Assembly (NCBI GenBank): GCA_964612995.1 | Contig: CAZTGE010000040.1 | Location: 1-30,144, forward strand | Origin: SLQH01 sp964612995 | GTDB lineage: Bacteria > Planctomycetota > UBA11346 | Reading direction: 5' to 3' | Length of the DNA: 30,144 nucleotides | Part shown: piece after piece, positions 7,555-16,368 of the stretch | Numbering within the stretch: the stretch's first letter is position 1 | Layout of the letters: the number at the start of each line of letters is the position of its first letter | Made by a program: the position numbers and the translations under genes | Notes under the pieces: model-generated | What the model saw: only the letters and a program-made list of their open reading frames with translations | What the model was told of the DNA's origin: nothing | Database searches by the model: none

Positions 7555-8072
7555 GCCACCCGGCCGACACCACGCCTGGCGACCGACCGGCCGCGCCCCG
7601 GGTCGGGTTCTACGCCGGCTCATTCGACCCGCCCACCCGCGGCCACTGCGACCTGATCGCGCGCGCCGCCGCCATCTGCGATGCACTGGTGGTCGGAGTC
7701 GGCTGCAACCCGGCCAAACAGCCGCTGCTCGATCCGCAACGGCGGGTGGAGTTGCTGACGCGTTGTTGCGAGAACCAGCCCACGGTACGCGTGATCGCCT
7801 ACACCGGCTCCACCGTCGCCGCGGCGCACGCCCATGGCGCCACCCTGCTGGTACGCGGGCTGCGCCATGGCCGCGACGCCGATCACGAGTATCCGACCGC
7901 TGAGTGCAACCGGCGCGCTGGTCTCGAGAGCATCGCGCTCTTCGCCCGCCCGGAACACGCCTTCATCTCGGCCAGTCTGGTGCGCGAATTGCTGGCCGCA
8001 GGGCATGACCTGGAACCCTACCTCCCGCCAGCGGTCGCCGCCGCCCTGACCACGCCGGACGCACGCGCGTGA
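7551..8072 (+). CDS. coaD: Pantetheine-phosphate adenylyltransferase, CTG start
   Basis: CoaD adenylates 4'-phosphopantetheine to dephospho-CoA. The nucleotidyltransferase signature GSFDPPTRGH, the NPAKQPLLDPQRRVELL segment, RGLRHGRDADHEY and the ISASLVRE motif are all present in family order. No ATG, GTG or TTG lies between the upstream stop and the first conserved strand (VGFYAGSFDP). A CTG at 7551 is in frame, has GAGG eight nt upstream, and overlaps the preceding stop as CTGA, exactly like the ATGA and GTGA junctions on either side. From there the protein is 173 aa, near the usual 160 plus a 16-residue N-terminal tail. The first ATG (7689) would delete the active site. Cytoplasmic. Confidence 0.88.
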   Translation: MSHPADTTPGDRPAAPRVGFYAGSFDPPTRGHCDLIARAAAICDALVVGVGCNPAKQPLLDPQRRVELLTRCCENQPTVRVIAYTGSTVAAAHAHGATLLVRGLRHGRDADHEYPTAECNRRAGLESIALFARPEHAFISASLVRELLAAGHDLEPYLPPAVAAALTTPDARA

Positions 8073-9019
8073 GTCGTGCGGGCGCGATCGCCTTCTACCA
8101 CCACCTGCAGCTGAGCGTCCGCTCCGGCCTGCCGTTGGCGGGGGCGGCCGAATCGGCCGCCGCAAGCGCCGGCGCCCCCTACAACCGCTGGGCCGGCGAG
8201 ATCGGCCGCCGTTTGCGCAACGAAGGCGAAGCGCTCTCGAGCGTTCTGCGCGAACTGGGCGAGAGCCCCTTCGCCTGCGGGCTGGTGCTCGCTGGCGAGC
8301 GCAGCGGGCGGCTGAGCGAACTGTGCGCGCGCATCGTCGCCTATCATGAACACATCCGCTCGACCCAGCGGATGCTGCTCGCCCGCCTGGCCTATCCGAC
8401 GCTGCTGATCCACGCCGCGCTGGTATTTCCCGTCATCCCCAAGGTGTTCCACGGAGGCAGCGCCTGGCTGCTGCTCGCCGGCCCGGCCGCATTGTGGGGC
8501 GCGATCGGGGGGCTGGTGCTGCTGTGGCGCCTCGGTGGCCGCGGCGGTCTGCTCTCACGCCTGGCCGCGGCCCCGCCCTGCAACCGGGTGGTGGATCCCC
8601 TGATCACCGCCAACGCCTGCAATGTGCTCCACGGGGCCATGGCCGCCGGCATGCTCTACGACGAATCACTGTTGCTCGCGGCCGATGCCTGCGGCAACCG
8701 CGTCTGGGGTGAGCGCCTGCGCCAGGCTGCCAGCGCCCTGCGCCGCGGCGAGGTGGAATCGCTCGCTCGAGCGCTCAAGCACATCGGCTGGGACCGCCGC
8801 GTCGTCGATCTGCTGGAGAACGGCGAAGCCGCCGGGCGGCTCGAGGAAACGCTGCTGCACTGCGCCGAGCACGAACGCGAACGCTTCCAGTGGCGCCTCG
8901 GCTGGACCGCCCGCTTCGCCACCGGCCTCATCTTCGCCGCGGCCATGCTCGTGGCCGCGATCCAGATCATCGGTTTCTGGATGGGCTACCTCGGCCAGAT
9001 CGAAGAGGTCATGCCGTAG
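8069..9019 (+). CDS. GspF/PilC-like type II secretion membrane protein
   Basis: 316 aa starting at a GTG that overlaps the coaD stop by 4 nt (GTGA). It contains two T2SF repeats: FYHHLQLSVRSGLPLAGAAESAA with FACGLVLAGERSGRLSELC (about 9-90), and the second around ANACNVLHGAMAAGMLYDESLLLAAD with VVDLLENGEAAGRLEETLLHCA (about 181-266). Membrane segments are at about 105-125, 131-155 and 284-305. GspF/PilC proteins (about 400 aa) are inner-membrane platforms of type II secretion and type IV pili. This one is shorter, lacking the usual N-terminal cytoplasmic stretch. No GspE, GspG or secretin gene is in the window, so its machine is elsewhere or reduced. Confidence 0.85.
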   Translation: MSRAGAIAFYHHLQLSVRSGLPLAGAAESAAASAGAPYNRWAGEIGRRLRNEGEALSSVLRELGESPFACGLVLAGERSGRLSELCARIVAYHEHIRSTQRMLLARLAYPTLLIHAALVFPVIPKVFHGGSAWLLLAGPAALWGAIGGLVLLWRLGGRGGLLSRLAAAPPCNRVVDPLITANACNVLHGAMAAGMLYDESLLLAADACGNRVWGERLRQAASALRRGEVESLARALKHIGWDRRVVDLLENGEAAGRLEETLLHCAEHERERFQWRLGWTARFATGLIFAAAMLVAAIQIIGFWMGYLGQIEEVMP

Positions 9020-9036
9020 GATCCACGCGCGACGGC

Positions 9037-9053
9037 GCCGATCTGCGATCGGC
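9037..9053. terminator. Hairpin between convergent gspF-like and htrA genes
   Basis: GCCGATC (9037-9043), loop TGC and GATCGGC (9047-9053) form a perfect 7-bp stem in the 81-nt gap. It could end transcription from both sides. No T-tract. Confidence 0.35.
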
Positions 9054-9100
9054 CGAGCAGACCGTCGGCGCTCGTCGTGATCCGGCCGCCGCGGGCGCGT

Positions 9101-10519
9101 CTACCGCGAGAGCCGCACCAGCCAGGGATGCCCGGCATGATACACCAGCAGGACCAGCTCGGGCCGGGTACCGAGATTGGCGACATCGTCGAGGGTGTTG
9201 ACCGGCCCGAGATCGTAGACCCGCAGGATGCGGTCGCCGGCATGCAGGCCGGCGCCAGCGGCGGGCGAATCCGGCGTCACCTCGGCGATCACCACGCCGC
9301 GATGTCCGTTCTCGCCGAGCACCAGGCCGTAAGCCGGCCAGCTGACGGTCTTCTCCGTTCCGGCGACCGCCTGCTCGCGCAGGGCCACGTCGAGCTCCTC
9401 CTGCGATACCGGCACCAGGGTGCGTTCGATGCGCTCGCCATCGCGCCACAACTCCAGCTCCAGCGGTTGGCCGAGTCGCGCGGCCGCGACCCGGGCGCGG
9501 AATTGTTGGATACCTTCGACCGGCACCCCGTCGACGCTGAGCACCATATCGCCGTCGCGCAGGCCGGCCTGTTCGGCGGGGCTGCCCGGCCACACCAACG
9601 CGATGCGCACTGCATCGGGGTTGGGTACCGCCAGACGCCGGATCTCGGCCGGGTCGAGCGAGTCGTCCATCTGGATCCCGATCACCGGCCGGTGGACGCG
9701 GCCGTGGCGACGCAGGTCCTCGGCCACCCGCCGCGCGAGGCGCGCGGGGATCGCGAAGCCGATCCCGATATTGCCGCCACCACGGCTGACGATCGAGGCA
9801 TTGACTCCGATGACCTCGCCGTGCAGGTCGACCAGCGGGCCGCCGCTGTTGCCCGGATTGATCGCAGCGTCGGTCTGGAGGAACGCGGCGTAGCCACCTT
9901 CGCGTCGGAACCAGGCGGTCGACTTGTCGGTCGCGGAGATGTTGCCGAAGGTGGCGCTGTAGCCGACCCGCAGGGGATAGCCGAGCGCGACGACGTAATC
10001 GCCCACACGGACCGCGTCGCTGTCGCCCCAGCTGACCTCCGGCATATCGCCGCGTTCGATCCGCAGCACCGCGAGGTCGGTGTCGGTATCCGCTCCGACC
10101 GGGTGTACCCGCAGCTGCTCACGCCGGGCGGTGGTCGCGCGGATCGCGTCGTACCACATCGGCGCGTTGTTGCGGTCGCGGATGAATTCGCGGTCCTGGT
10201 TCATCTGCAGAACCACGTGGGCATTGGTCAGAACATAGCTCGCCTCCGCGGTGCTGTGGAAGATGAAGCCCGAGCCCTCGCCGACATCGACATCGCGCAA
10301 GCGATCGATCTGCCAGCGCGTCTGGCTGATGTGGATCGAGACCACGCTCGGCTGCACCAGTTCATGGATCAGGTTGAACGCGCGGTCGAGCTGCACCCGC
10401 TCGGCGATCAGGTCGAGCTCCTTCCGCATGGCCGCGCGCCGCTCGCCATCGCTCTCGGCCCGCAGATGCAGCGGTGCGCCCATCGCCAGCAGGACCAACA
10501 GCAGCAGCTTGCGATCCAT
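9101..10519 (-). CDS. HtrA/DegP-like periplasmic serine protease
   Basis: 472 aa from the ATG at 10519, chosen for GAGGAGG upstream and the signal peptide (MDRKLLLLVLLAMGAPLHLRA). The chymotrypsin-like domain has the complete triad: H101 in TNAHVV, D148 in DTDTDLAVL and S225 in NPGNSGGPLV. Two PDZ domains follow, about 280-375 (PGSPAEQAGLRDGDMVLSVDG) and 393-470 (VVIAEVTPDSPAAGAGLHAGDRIL). This is the DegP/DegQ architecture used for periplasmic quality control. An insertion between the His and Asp regions (about 105-140) is longer than in standard DegP. It is monocistronic, convergent with the gspF-like gene. Substrates are unknown. Confidence 0.92.
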   Translation of the reverse strand: MDRKLLLLVLLAMGAPLHLRAESDGERRAAMRKELDLIAERVQLDRAFNLIHELVQPSVVSIHISQTRWQIDRLRDVDVGEGSGFIFHSTAEASYVLTNAHVVLQMNQDREFIRDRNNAPMWYDAIRATTARREQLRVHPVGADTDTDLAVLRIERGDMPEVSWGDSDAVRVGDYVVALGYPLRVGYSATFGNISATDKSTAWFRREGGYAAFLQTDAAINPGNSGGPLVDLHGEVIGVNASIVSRGGGNIGIGFAIPARLARRVAEDLRRHGRVHRPVIGIQMDDSLDPAEIRRLAVPNPDAVRIALVWPGSPAEQAGLRDGDMVLSVDGVPVEGIQQFRARVAAARLGQPLELELWRDGERIERTLVPVSQEELDVALREQAVAGTEKTVSWPAYGLVLGENGHRGVVIAEVTPDSPAAGAGLHAGDRILRVYDLGPVNTLDDVANLGTRPELVLLVYHAGHPWLVRLSR

Positions 10520-10605
10520 CCGGCCTCCTCCCTGCGCCCGCGGCGCTCGCCGTACGATGCTAGGCGACCGCGGCGGCGGGGAAATGGCCGAAGCGCACGC
10601 TTCGG

Positions 10606-10658
10606 CAGGGCCGCTCAGAGTGCGCCCTCCGGGAGCGCCGAGCACCAGCTCGGCATGG
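10606..10658 (+). repeat. Dispersed intergenic element, copy 1
   Basis: Starts CAGGGCCGCTCAGAG and ends CACCAGCTCGGCATGG. The same order of blocks (CAGGGCCGCTCA, CGGGAGCGCCGA, CCAG-TCGGCATG) recurs at 23846-23895 in the same orientation, with scattered substitutions. The CCAGGTCGGCATGG part also occurs inverted near 12649-12662. Confidence 0.6.
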
Positions 10659-10678
10659 ATGCAGAGTCACAGCGCGGG

Positions 10679-10777
10679 CGCCGCCCGCACCCCAAGGGGC
10701 ATTGTAGCGGTCGGCGCCCGCGCGGCTTTTTGTTCGCGGGGGCTCGCTCTGCGCTGCGCGCAGTCGCCCCCGCTACG
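10679..10777 (-). repeat. 99-bp inverted repeat, left copy
   Basis: The reverse complement matches 12720-12818 at 98 of 99 positions. Within it, GCGGGGGC and GCCCCCGC bracket an inner CTGCGC/GCGCAG stem, and a CCCCTTGGGG palindrome follows GCTACAATG. The two copies enclose the FHA-sigma54 regulator gene. Confidence 0.92.
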
Positions 10778-10835
10778 CCCCCATTCCATCCCGAGCCTTG
10801 CGCGGCTCTGCCCGCTGCGGCACACCGCCGCCGGC

Positions 10836-12563
<1,728 letters not shown>

Positions 12564-12630
12564 GCTGCGACCATAGCCGCCCCACCGGCCTGCGCCATTG
12601 CCCCGCGTCAGGCGACGGCAGGGCGACCCA

Positions 12631-12664
12631 AAGCTCGCAAATGAGGGCCATGCCGACCTGGTGA
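12631..12664 (-). repeat. Unoccupied counterpart of the MITE-like insertion site
   Basis: Read on the minus strand, CACCAGGTCGGCATG runs straight into GCCCTCATTTGCGAGC. At 23883-24000 the same two blocks are separated by an 83-bp palindromic insert with GGCATG at both ends. Confidence 0.6.
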
Positions 12665-12719
12665 TCTGCCGGCAGATTCAGGCGAACCACGACAAAGCCA
12701 GAGGGGAGTGGACTAGGGT

Positions 12720-12818
12720 CGTAGCGGGGGCGACTGCGCGCAGCGCAGAGCGAGCCCCCGCGAACAAAAAGCCGCGCGGGCGCCGCCCGCTACAATGCCC
12801 CTTGGGGTGCGGGCGGCG
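12720..12818 (+). repeat. 99-bp inverted repeat, right copy
   Basis: Opposite-orientation partner of 10679-10777, differing at one base (CGCCGCCCG here, CGCCGACCG there). Similarity fades over about 13 further bases past 12818. Confidence 0.92.
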
Positions 12819-12848
12819 TCCACGCTATGCCCTCACACAGTGAGAACC

Positions 12849-12876
12849 GTAGGGGCGAAGCCCCTGAGTGGTTACG
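12849..12876 (-). terminator. GTAACCACTCAGG-type hairpin after cmk
   Basis: On the minus strand GTAACCACTCAGG leads into AGGGGC-TTC-GCCCCT (12851-12865), about 13 nt past the cmk stop. The same 13-mer begins the hairpin at 30031, also after a gene end. It could be a terminator or the tip of a dispersed repeat. Confidence 0.5.
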
Positions 12877-12888
12877 ATGAGGCTTCCA

Positions 12889-14031
12889 TCAGAGATGGTC
12901 GCGGAGGTAGACCGCGAAGTACTGTCGCATGATCCCCGCCTGGGGTGCGGTGATCGTCTCGCGATCCTCACCGATCCCGCTGGCTTCGGCCCAGGCGCAG
13001 ATGGTGCCCGGGATCTGGACCACGGCATGCCAGACGCCGGGTTCGATCACATACCACGATTGCGGCAGCATCGGCAGCGCGGTCGGCGCCTGAGGCCGCT
13101 CGCCCGCGCCGGCGAGAACCACGATTGCACGGCCCTGTAGCAGCACGCCGGCCTGGCGGCCGCCGTGGTTGCGCGCCAGTTCCGTCGTCGATTGCGGCAG
13201 ACGGTCGGAACTGGGGTTGGTCAGTCCGAGCTGCCAGGGGGCGGGCGGATCGCTGACGCTGCCTTCGGCGACGCGGACGTAGCCGTGTTGGCGACTGCGC
13301 CCGACCTGCAACTGGTCGGCGACCACCTTCTCCAGCAACAGCGGGCGCCGCTCCACAGCGTAGGCGAGGATGCGGGCGATGACCTCATCGGGTGCGAGGG
13401 TGTCGGTGGCGATGCGCACCGCATCGTCGGCGAGGCGCAACGCACCGACCGCACGCTGGGTGTCGAGCTCATCGCGGCGGGCGATCGCGGCGGTGACCTC
13501 GGAAAGGTCGGGGCGCTGCTCGTCCTCGCTCCAATCGCGCAGCCGACGCCGGGCACGCTCCTCGGGACTGGCGTCGAGGTAGATCTTGAGCGGGGCGTCG
13601 GGGCAGATGACGGTGGTCGCGTCGCGCCCCTCGAGCGCGGCATCGCGGTCGGCGATGATCCGCTGCTGCAACGCGACCAGGTGCTCGCGGCACTGCGGAT
13701 TGTTCGCCACACGCCAGATCTCGGCCGTCACCGCGGCGGTGCGGATGCGATCGGCGACATCGTCGCCATCGAGCCGCACCCGGCCGGCAGCATCGAAGTC
13801 GATCCCCCGCTCGCACACCCACGCGGCGACCGCCGCGGCGTCGTCGAGCGCGACGCCGGAATCGAGCAGACCGACGGTGGCCGCGCGATACATCGCGCCG
13901 GTGTCGAGATAGAGGATGCCCAGGCGTTCGGCCACGCCGCGAGTGACCGTACTCTTGCCCGCGCCCGCGGGGCCGTCGATGGCGATCACCATCGGGTGGC
14001 TGCCGACCGGATCGCCCGTGTGTTCAGTCAT
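12889..14031 (-). CDS. cmk: Cytidylate kinase with extra C-terminal domain
   Basis: 380 aa from the ATG at 14031 (AGGGGG upstream). Residues 14-228 are a CMP kinase: P-loop GPAGAGKST (20-28), LDTGAMYRA (42-50), the CMP-binding insert, GRDATTVICPDAPLKIYLDA-like segment (136-154), the lid RRRLRD and RRDELDTQRAVGALRLADDA near the end. It phosphorylates CMP and dCMP. The normal GRDIGT reads GRDATT. Bacterial Cmk is about 220-230 aa; here about 150 further residues continue in frame (232-380), with WQLGLTNPSSD, GVLLQGRAIVVLAGAG and WYVIEPGVWHAVVQIPGTIC, a strand-rich pattern like a cupin or ureidoglycolate-lyase-type barrel. Its start overlaps the trpF stop by 8 nt. Tail function unknown. Confidence 0.9.
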   Translation of the reverse strand: MTEHTGDPVGSHPMVIAIDGPAGAGKSTVTRGVAERLGILYLDTGAMYRAATVGLLDSGVALDDAAAVAAWVCERGIDFDAAGRVRLDGDDVADRIRTAAVTAEIWRVANNPQCREHLVALQQRIIADRDAALEGRDATTVICPDAPLKIYLDASPEERARRRLRDWSEDEQRPDLSEVTAAIARRDELDTQRAVGALRLADDAVRIATDTLAPDEVIARILAYAVERRPLLLEKVVADQLQVGRSRQHGYVRVAEGSVSDPPAPWQLGLTNPSSDRLPQSTTELARNHGGRQAGVLLQGRAIVVLAGAGERPQAPTALPMLPQSWYVIEPGVWHAVVQIPGTICAWAEASGIGEDRETITAPQAGIMRQYFAVYLRDHL

Positions 14032-14647
14032 CGTTCCCCCTGCGGGCGGCGGCGACGAAACGGGCCATGCGCGCGTGGTCCTTGACGCCGGGCTCACCGG
14101 CCTCGACACCGCTGGCGGTATCCACGCCCCAGGGGCGCAAGGCCGCAGCCGCGGCGACGTTCTCGGGCGTCAGTCCGCCGGCGAGGATCACCGGACGGCG
14201 CAGCGCGCAACCCGCGAGCAGACCGTGATCCCAGGCGGTGCCGGTGCCGCCGGCGAGACCGGGCACATGGGCATCGAGCAGGTAGGCATCGGCGGGGTAG
14301 TCGGCGATCGCGGCGAGACTCGCGGCGTCGCGCACCGCGAAGGCCTTGATCACGGGGTACTGTGCGCGCAGGTGCGCGGCGAACTCCGGAGGCTCCTGCC
14401 CGTGGAGCTGGATCACCTGACATCGGGATGCACGCATCGCAGCGAGCACGGTCTGGGCATCGGCATCCACGAACAGCCCGACCGCGGTGCAGAACGGTGG
14501 CAGCAATGCCGCCAGTTCCCGGGCCCGTTCGGGATCGATGCGCCGGGGGCCCCGGGCGAGATTGAAACCGCAGGCGTCGACGCCGGCCGCGACCGCAGCG
14601 TGCACATCCTCTGCCCGGGTCAGGCCGCAGACCTTGACCCGGATCAC
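14024..14647 (-). CDS. trpF: Phosphoribosylanthranilate isomerase
   Basis: 207 aa TIM-barrel enzyme of tryptophan synthesis, catalysing the Amadori rearrangement of phosphoribosylanthranilate to CdRP. The general base C7 (KVCGLTR) and general acid D125 (LLDAHVPG) are both present. The phosphate-binding loops are GGTGTAWD (133-140), LAGGLTPENV (155-164) and GVDTASGVE (174-182). It overlaps the upstream trpC stop by ATGA (14644-14647) and the downstream cmk start by 8 nt, so all three are co-translated. Confidence 0.97.
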   Translation of the reverse strand: MIRVKVCGLTRAEDVHAAVAAGVDACGFNLARGPRRIDPERARELAALLPPFCTAVGLFVDADAQTVLAAMRASRCQVIQLHGQEPPEFAAHLRAQYPVIKAFAVRDAASLAAIADYPADAYLLDAHVPGLAGGTGTAWDHGLLAGCALRRPVILAGGLTPENVAAAAALRPWGVDTASGVEAGEPGVKDHARMARFVAAARRGNDD

Positions 14648-15423
14648 GCCAGGGCTCCGCGCAACCGCTTGAGCGCGCTGGCCGGGTCCTCGGCGCGCAT
14701 CAGGCTCTCGCCGACCAGCACCGCGTCGATCCCCGCCGCCTCCAACCGGCGGCAGTCCTCGCGCCCGGCGATACCGCTCTCGCTGACCACCACCCTGGCG
14801 CTCGCGCGCAGGGCCGGCGCCAAGGTGAAGGTGGTGGCGAGATCGACGCTGAAATCGTTGAGGTCGCGGTTGTTGACGCCGATCAGCCCGGCACCGAGAG
14901 CCACCGCGCGCGCCGCTTCATCGGCATCGTGGACCTCGACCAGCACGTCGAGGCCACAATCGCGGGCGAAACCGTCGAGATCGCGCAACTGGCCGTCCTC
15001 GAGGCAGGCGACGATCAACAGGATGCCGTCCGCCCCGGCGATGCGGGCCTGGGCGATCTGCCGCTCGTCGAGGATGAAGTCCTTGCGCAGCAGCGGCAGG
15101 TCCACCGCGGCGCGCACCGCGACCAGATCGTCGAGCGTGCCGCCGAACCAGCGCTCATCGGTGAGCACCGACATGCAGCTCGCACCGCCGAGGAGGTAGT
15201 TGTAGGCATTGAGCACCGGATCGTAGTCCGCCCGGATCACCCCTTTGGACGGACTGGCCTTCTTGCTCTCGGCGATCACGCGGATCGGCTCGCCGGCGGG
15301 GCGCTGCAAGGCGGCGGCGAAGCCGCGACAGGGCGGCAGGCCTTCGAGCACGCGGCGATCGACCGGGGCCAGGCGCGGCAACTCATCCCGGCGTTTGCCG
15401 GCGACGATCTCATCGAGGATCAT
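14644..15423 (-). CDS. trpC: Indole-3-glycerol phosphate synthase
   Basis: 259 aa from the ATG at 15423, matching the family length. The longer frame to 15510 would overlap the divergent start and is Ala/Arg/Ser-rich. TrpC closes the indole ring from CdRP. Catalytic and binding residues visible: E52 and K54 in IAESKKASPSKG, K114 in PLLRKDFI, E163 in LVEVH, N184 in GVNNRDL, and E215-S216 in VSESGI. The last phosphate loop is AVLVGESLM. First gene of trpC-trpF-cmk. The ribosome site is weak (AGCTCG). It is divergent from the glycosylase gene with an 85-bp gap that must hold both promoters. Confidence 0.97.
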   Translation of the reverse strand: MILDEIVAGKRRDELPRLAPVDRRVLEGLPPCRGFAAALQRPAGEPIRVIAESKKASPSKGVIRADYDPVLNAYNYLLGGASCMSVLTDERWFGGTLDDLVAVRAAVDLPLLRKDFILDERQIAQARIAGADGILLIVACLEDGQLRDLDGFARDCGLDVLVEVHDADEAARAVALGAGLIGVNNRDLNDFSVDLATTFTLAPALRASARVVVSESGIAGREDCRRLEAAGIDAVLVGESLMRAEDPASALKRLRGALA

Positions 15424-15508
15424 GCGCGACGAGCTTAGGCCTGACCCGCTTGCCGCAAGCGCGCCGGCCCGGACTTCCCCCGCTCGCCGCACGGCTACAA
15501 CCGGAGCC

Positions 15509-16342
15509 ATGGACGAGCACAGCTCCGCCGGCCTCTACGCCAACCTGCGCGAACTGCTGGCGATCGACCACGACCTCGGCGTGCAGATGATCTCCCGCCC
15601 GGCCAGAGCCGACACCGCACCGGCGGAGCGCGCGGCGGCGCGCCCAGCTCCGGCGCCGTCCGGACGCGGCCACCCCGCCAGCGCCCCGGCCACCCCCGCC
15701 CAGCGACCGACCAGCCTGCCGCCGGGCTCGGACGCCCATCTCGCCGACCTGCCGACCACGGGCCCCGCCGGCGAACGACTGGCCCGCATCGCCGAACGCA
15801 TCGCCACCTGCGACCGCTGCCCGCTGTGCACCGGGCGCACCCACACCGTCCCCGGCGAGGGCGAGGAACAACCACAGATCATGTTCATCGGCGAGGGCCC
15901 CGGCGCCGATGAGGACCGCCAGGGCCGCCCCTTCGTCGGCGCCGCCGGCCGCCTGCTCGACAAGATGATCGCGGCCATGGGCCTGCGGCGCGACGAGGTC
16001 TTCATCGCCAACATCATCAAGTGCCGGCCGCCCGGCAACCGCACGCCCGAACCGGCCGAGATGGCCGCCTGCCTGCCCTATCTCGAACGACAGGTCGACG
16101 CCCTCCAGCCGGCGGTCATCTGCACCTTGGGCAACGTGCCACTGCGCGCACTCACCGGCGATCTGCGCCGCGGGATCACCCGCGCCCGCGGCACCCGCTT
16201 CACCTGGCGCGGCATCACCTGTCTCGCCACCTTCCACCCCAGCTACCTCCTGCGCAATCCCGCTGGCAAGAAGCCGGCCTGGGAGGATCTGCAGCAGGTG
16301 CTACGGCTCATCGGTCGCGAACCGCCTGCGCGCGGCGGGTGA
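15509..16342 (+). CDS. Type 4-like Fe-S uracil-DNA glycosylase
   Basis: 277 aa from the ATG at 15509 (GGAG upstream). An N-terminal segment of about 85 residues, mostly Ala/Pro-rich and probably disordered, precedes the glycosylase domain. Four Cys for the 4Fe-4S cluster are C101, C104 (CDRC), C172 (IIKCRPP) and C188 (AACLP), the type 4 spacing. Motif A is GEGPGADEDRQGRPFVG (128-144), and motif B is HPSYLLR with H243. It removes uracil from DNA in base-excision repair. The core is about 190 aa; similar N-terminal linkers are found in DNA-polymerase-related family members annotated as phage SPO1 DNA polymerase-related. Converges with yicC. Confidence 0.95.
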   Translation: MDEHSSAGLYANLRELLAIDHDLGVQMISRPARADTAPAERAAARPAPAPSGRGHPASAPATPAQRPTSLPPGSDAHLADLPTTGPAGERLARIAERIATCDRCPLCTGRTHTVPGEGEEQPQIMFIGEGPGADEDRQGRPFVGAAGRLLDKMIAAMGLRRDEVFIANIIKCRPPGNRTPEPAEMAACLPYLERQVDALQPAVICTLGNVPLRALTGDLRRGITRARGTRFTWRGITCLATFHPSYLLRNPAGKKPAWEDLQQVLRLIGREPPARGG

Positions 16343-16353
16343 TCCGCGACCGC

Positions 16354-16368
16354 GATCCGGGCCGGATC
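16354..16368. terminator. Palindrome between convergent glycosylase and yicC genes
   Basis: GATCCGG (16354-16360), one central G and CCGGATC (16362-16368) form a perfect inverted repeat that overlaps the yicC stop codon. It may act as a shared terminator; no T-tract. Confidence 0.3.

Larger units (their letters stand above)
10520..10835. repeat. Gene-free region holding three repeat elements
   Basis: This 316-bp gap between htrA and the sigma54 regulator has no convincing gene. It holds a perfect hairpin at 10587-10606 (GCCGAAGCG, loop CA, CGCTTCGGC), a dispersed element at 10606-10658 related to 23846-23895, and the left copy of the 99-bp inverted repeat (10679-10777). The short open frames here follow the repeat and recur in the other copy, so they are not genes. 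Confidence 0.7.
12564..12888. repeat. Gene-free region with inverted-repeat copy and hairpin
   Basis: The 325-bp gap contains a 34-bp segment at about 12631-12664 that matches both flanks of the 83-bp insertion at 23890-23972. It also contains the right 99-bp repeat copy (12720-12818) and the GTAACC-type hairpin after cmk (12849-12876). The open frame at 12598-12843 spans the repeat and encodes the same peptide as the left copy; I reject it as a gene. Confidence 0.65.

Noticed and set aside
7689..8072. coaD starting at the first ATG
   Set aside because: This start removes GSFDPPTRGH and the first strand-helix unit, leaving an inactive protein.
12598..12843. 81-codon open frame upstream of the regulator
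   Set aside because: It is the translation of the 99-bp repeat; the same peptide appears in the left copy antisense to the regulator's 3' region.
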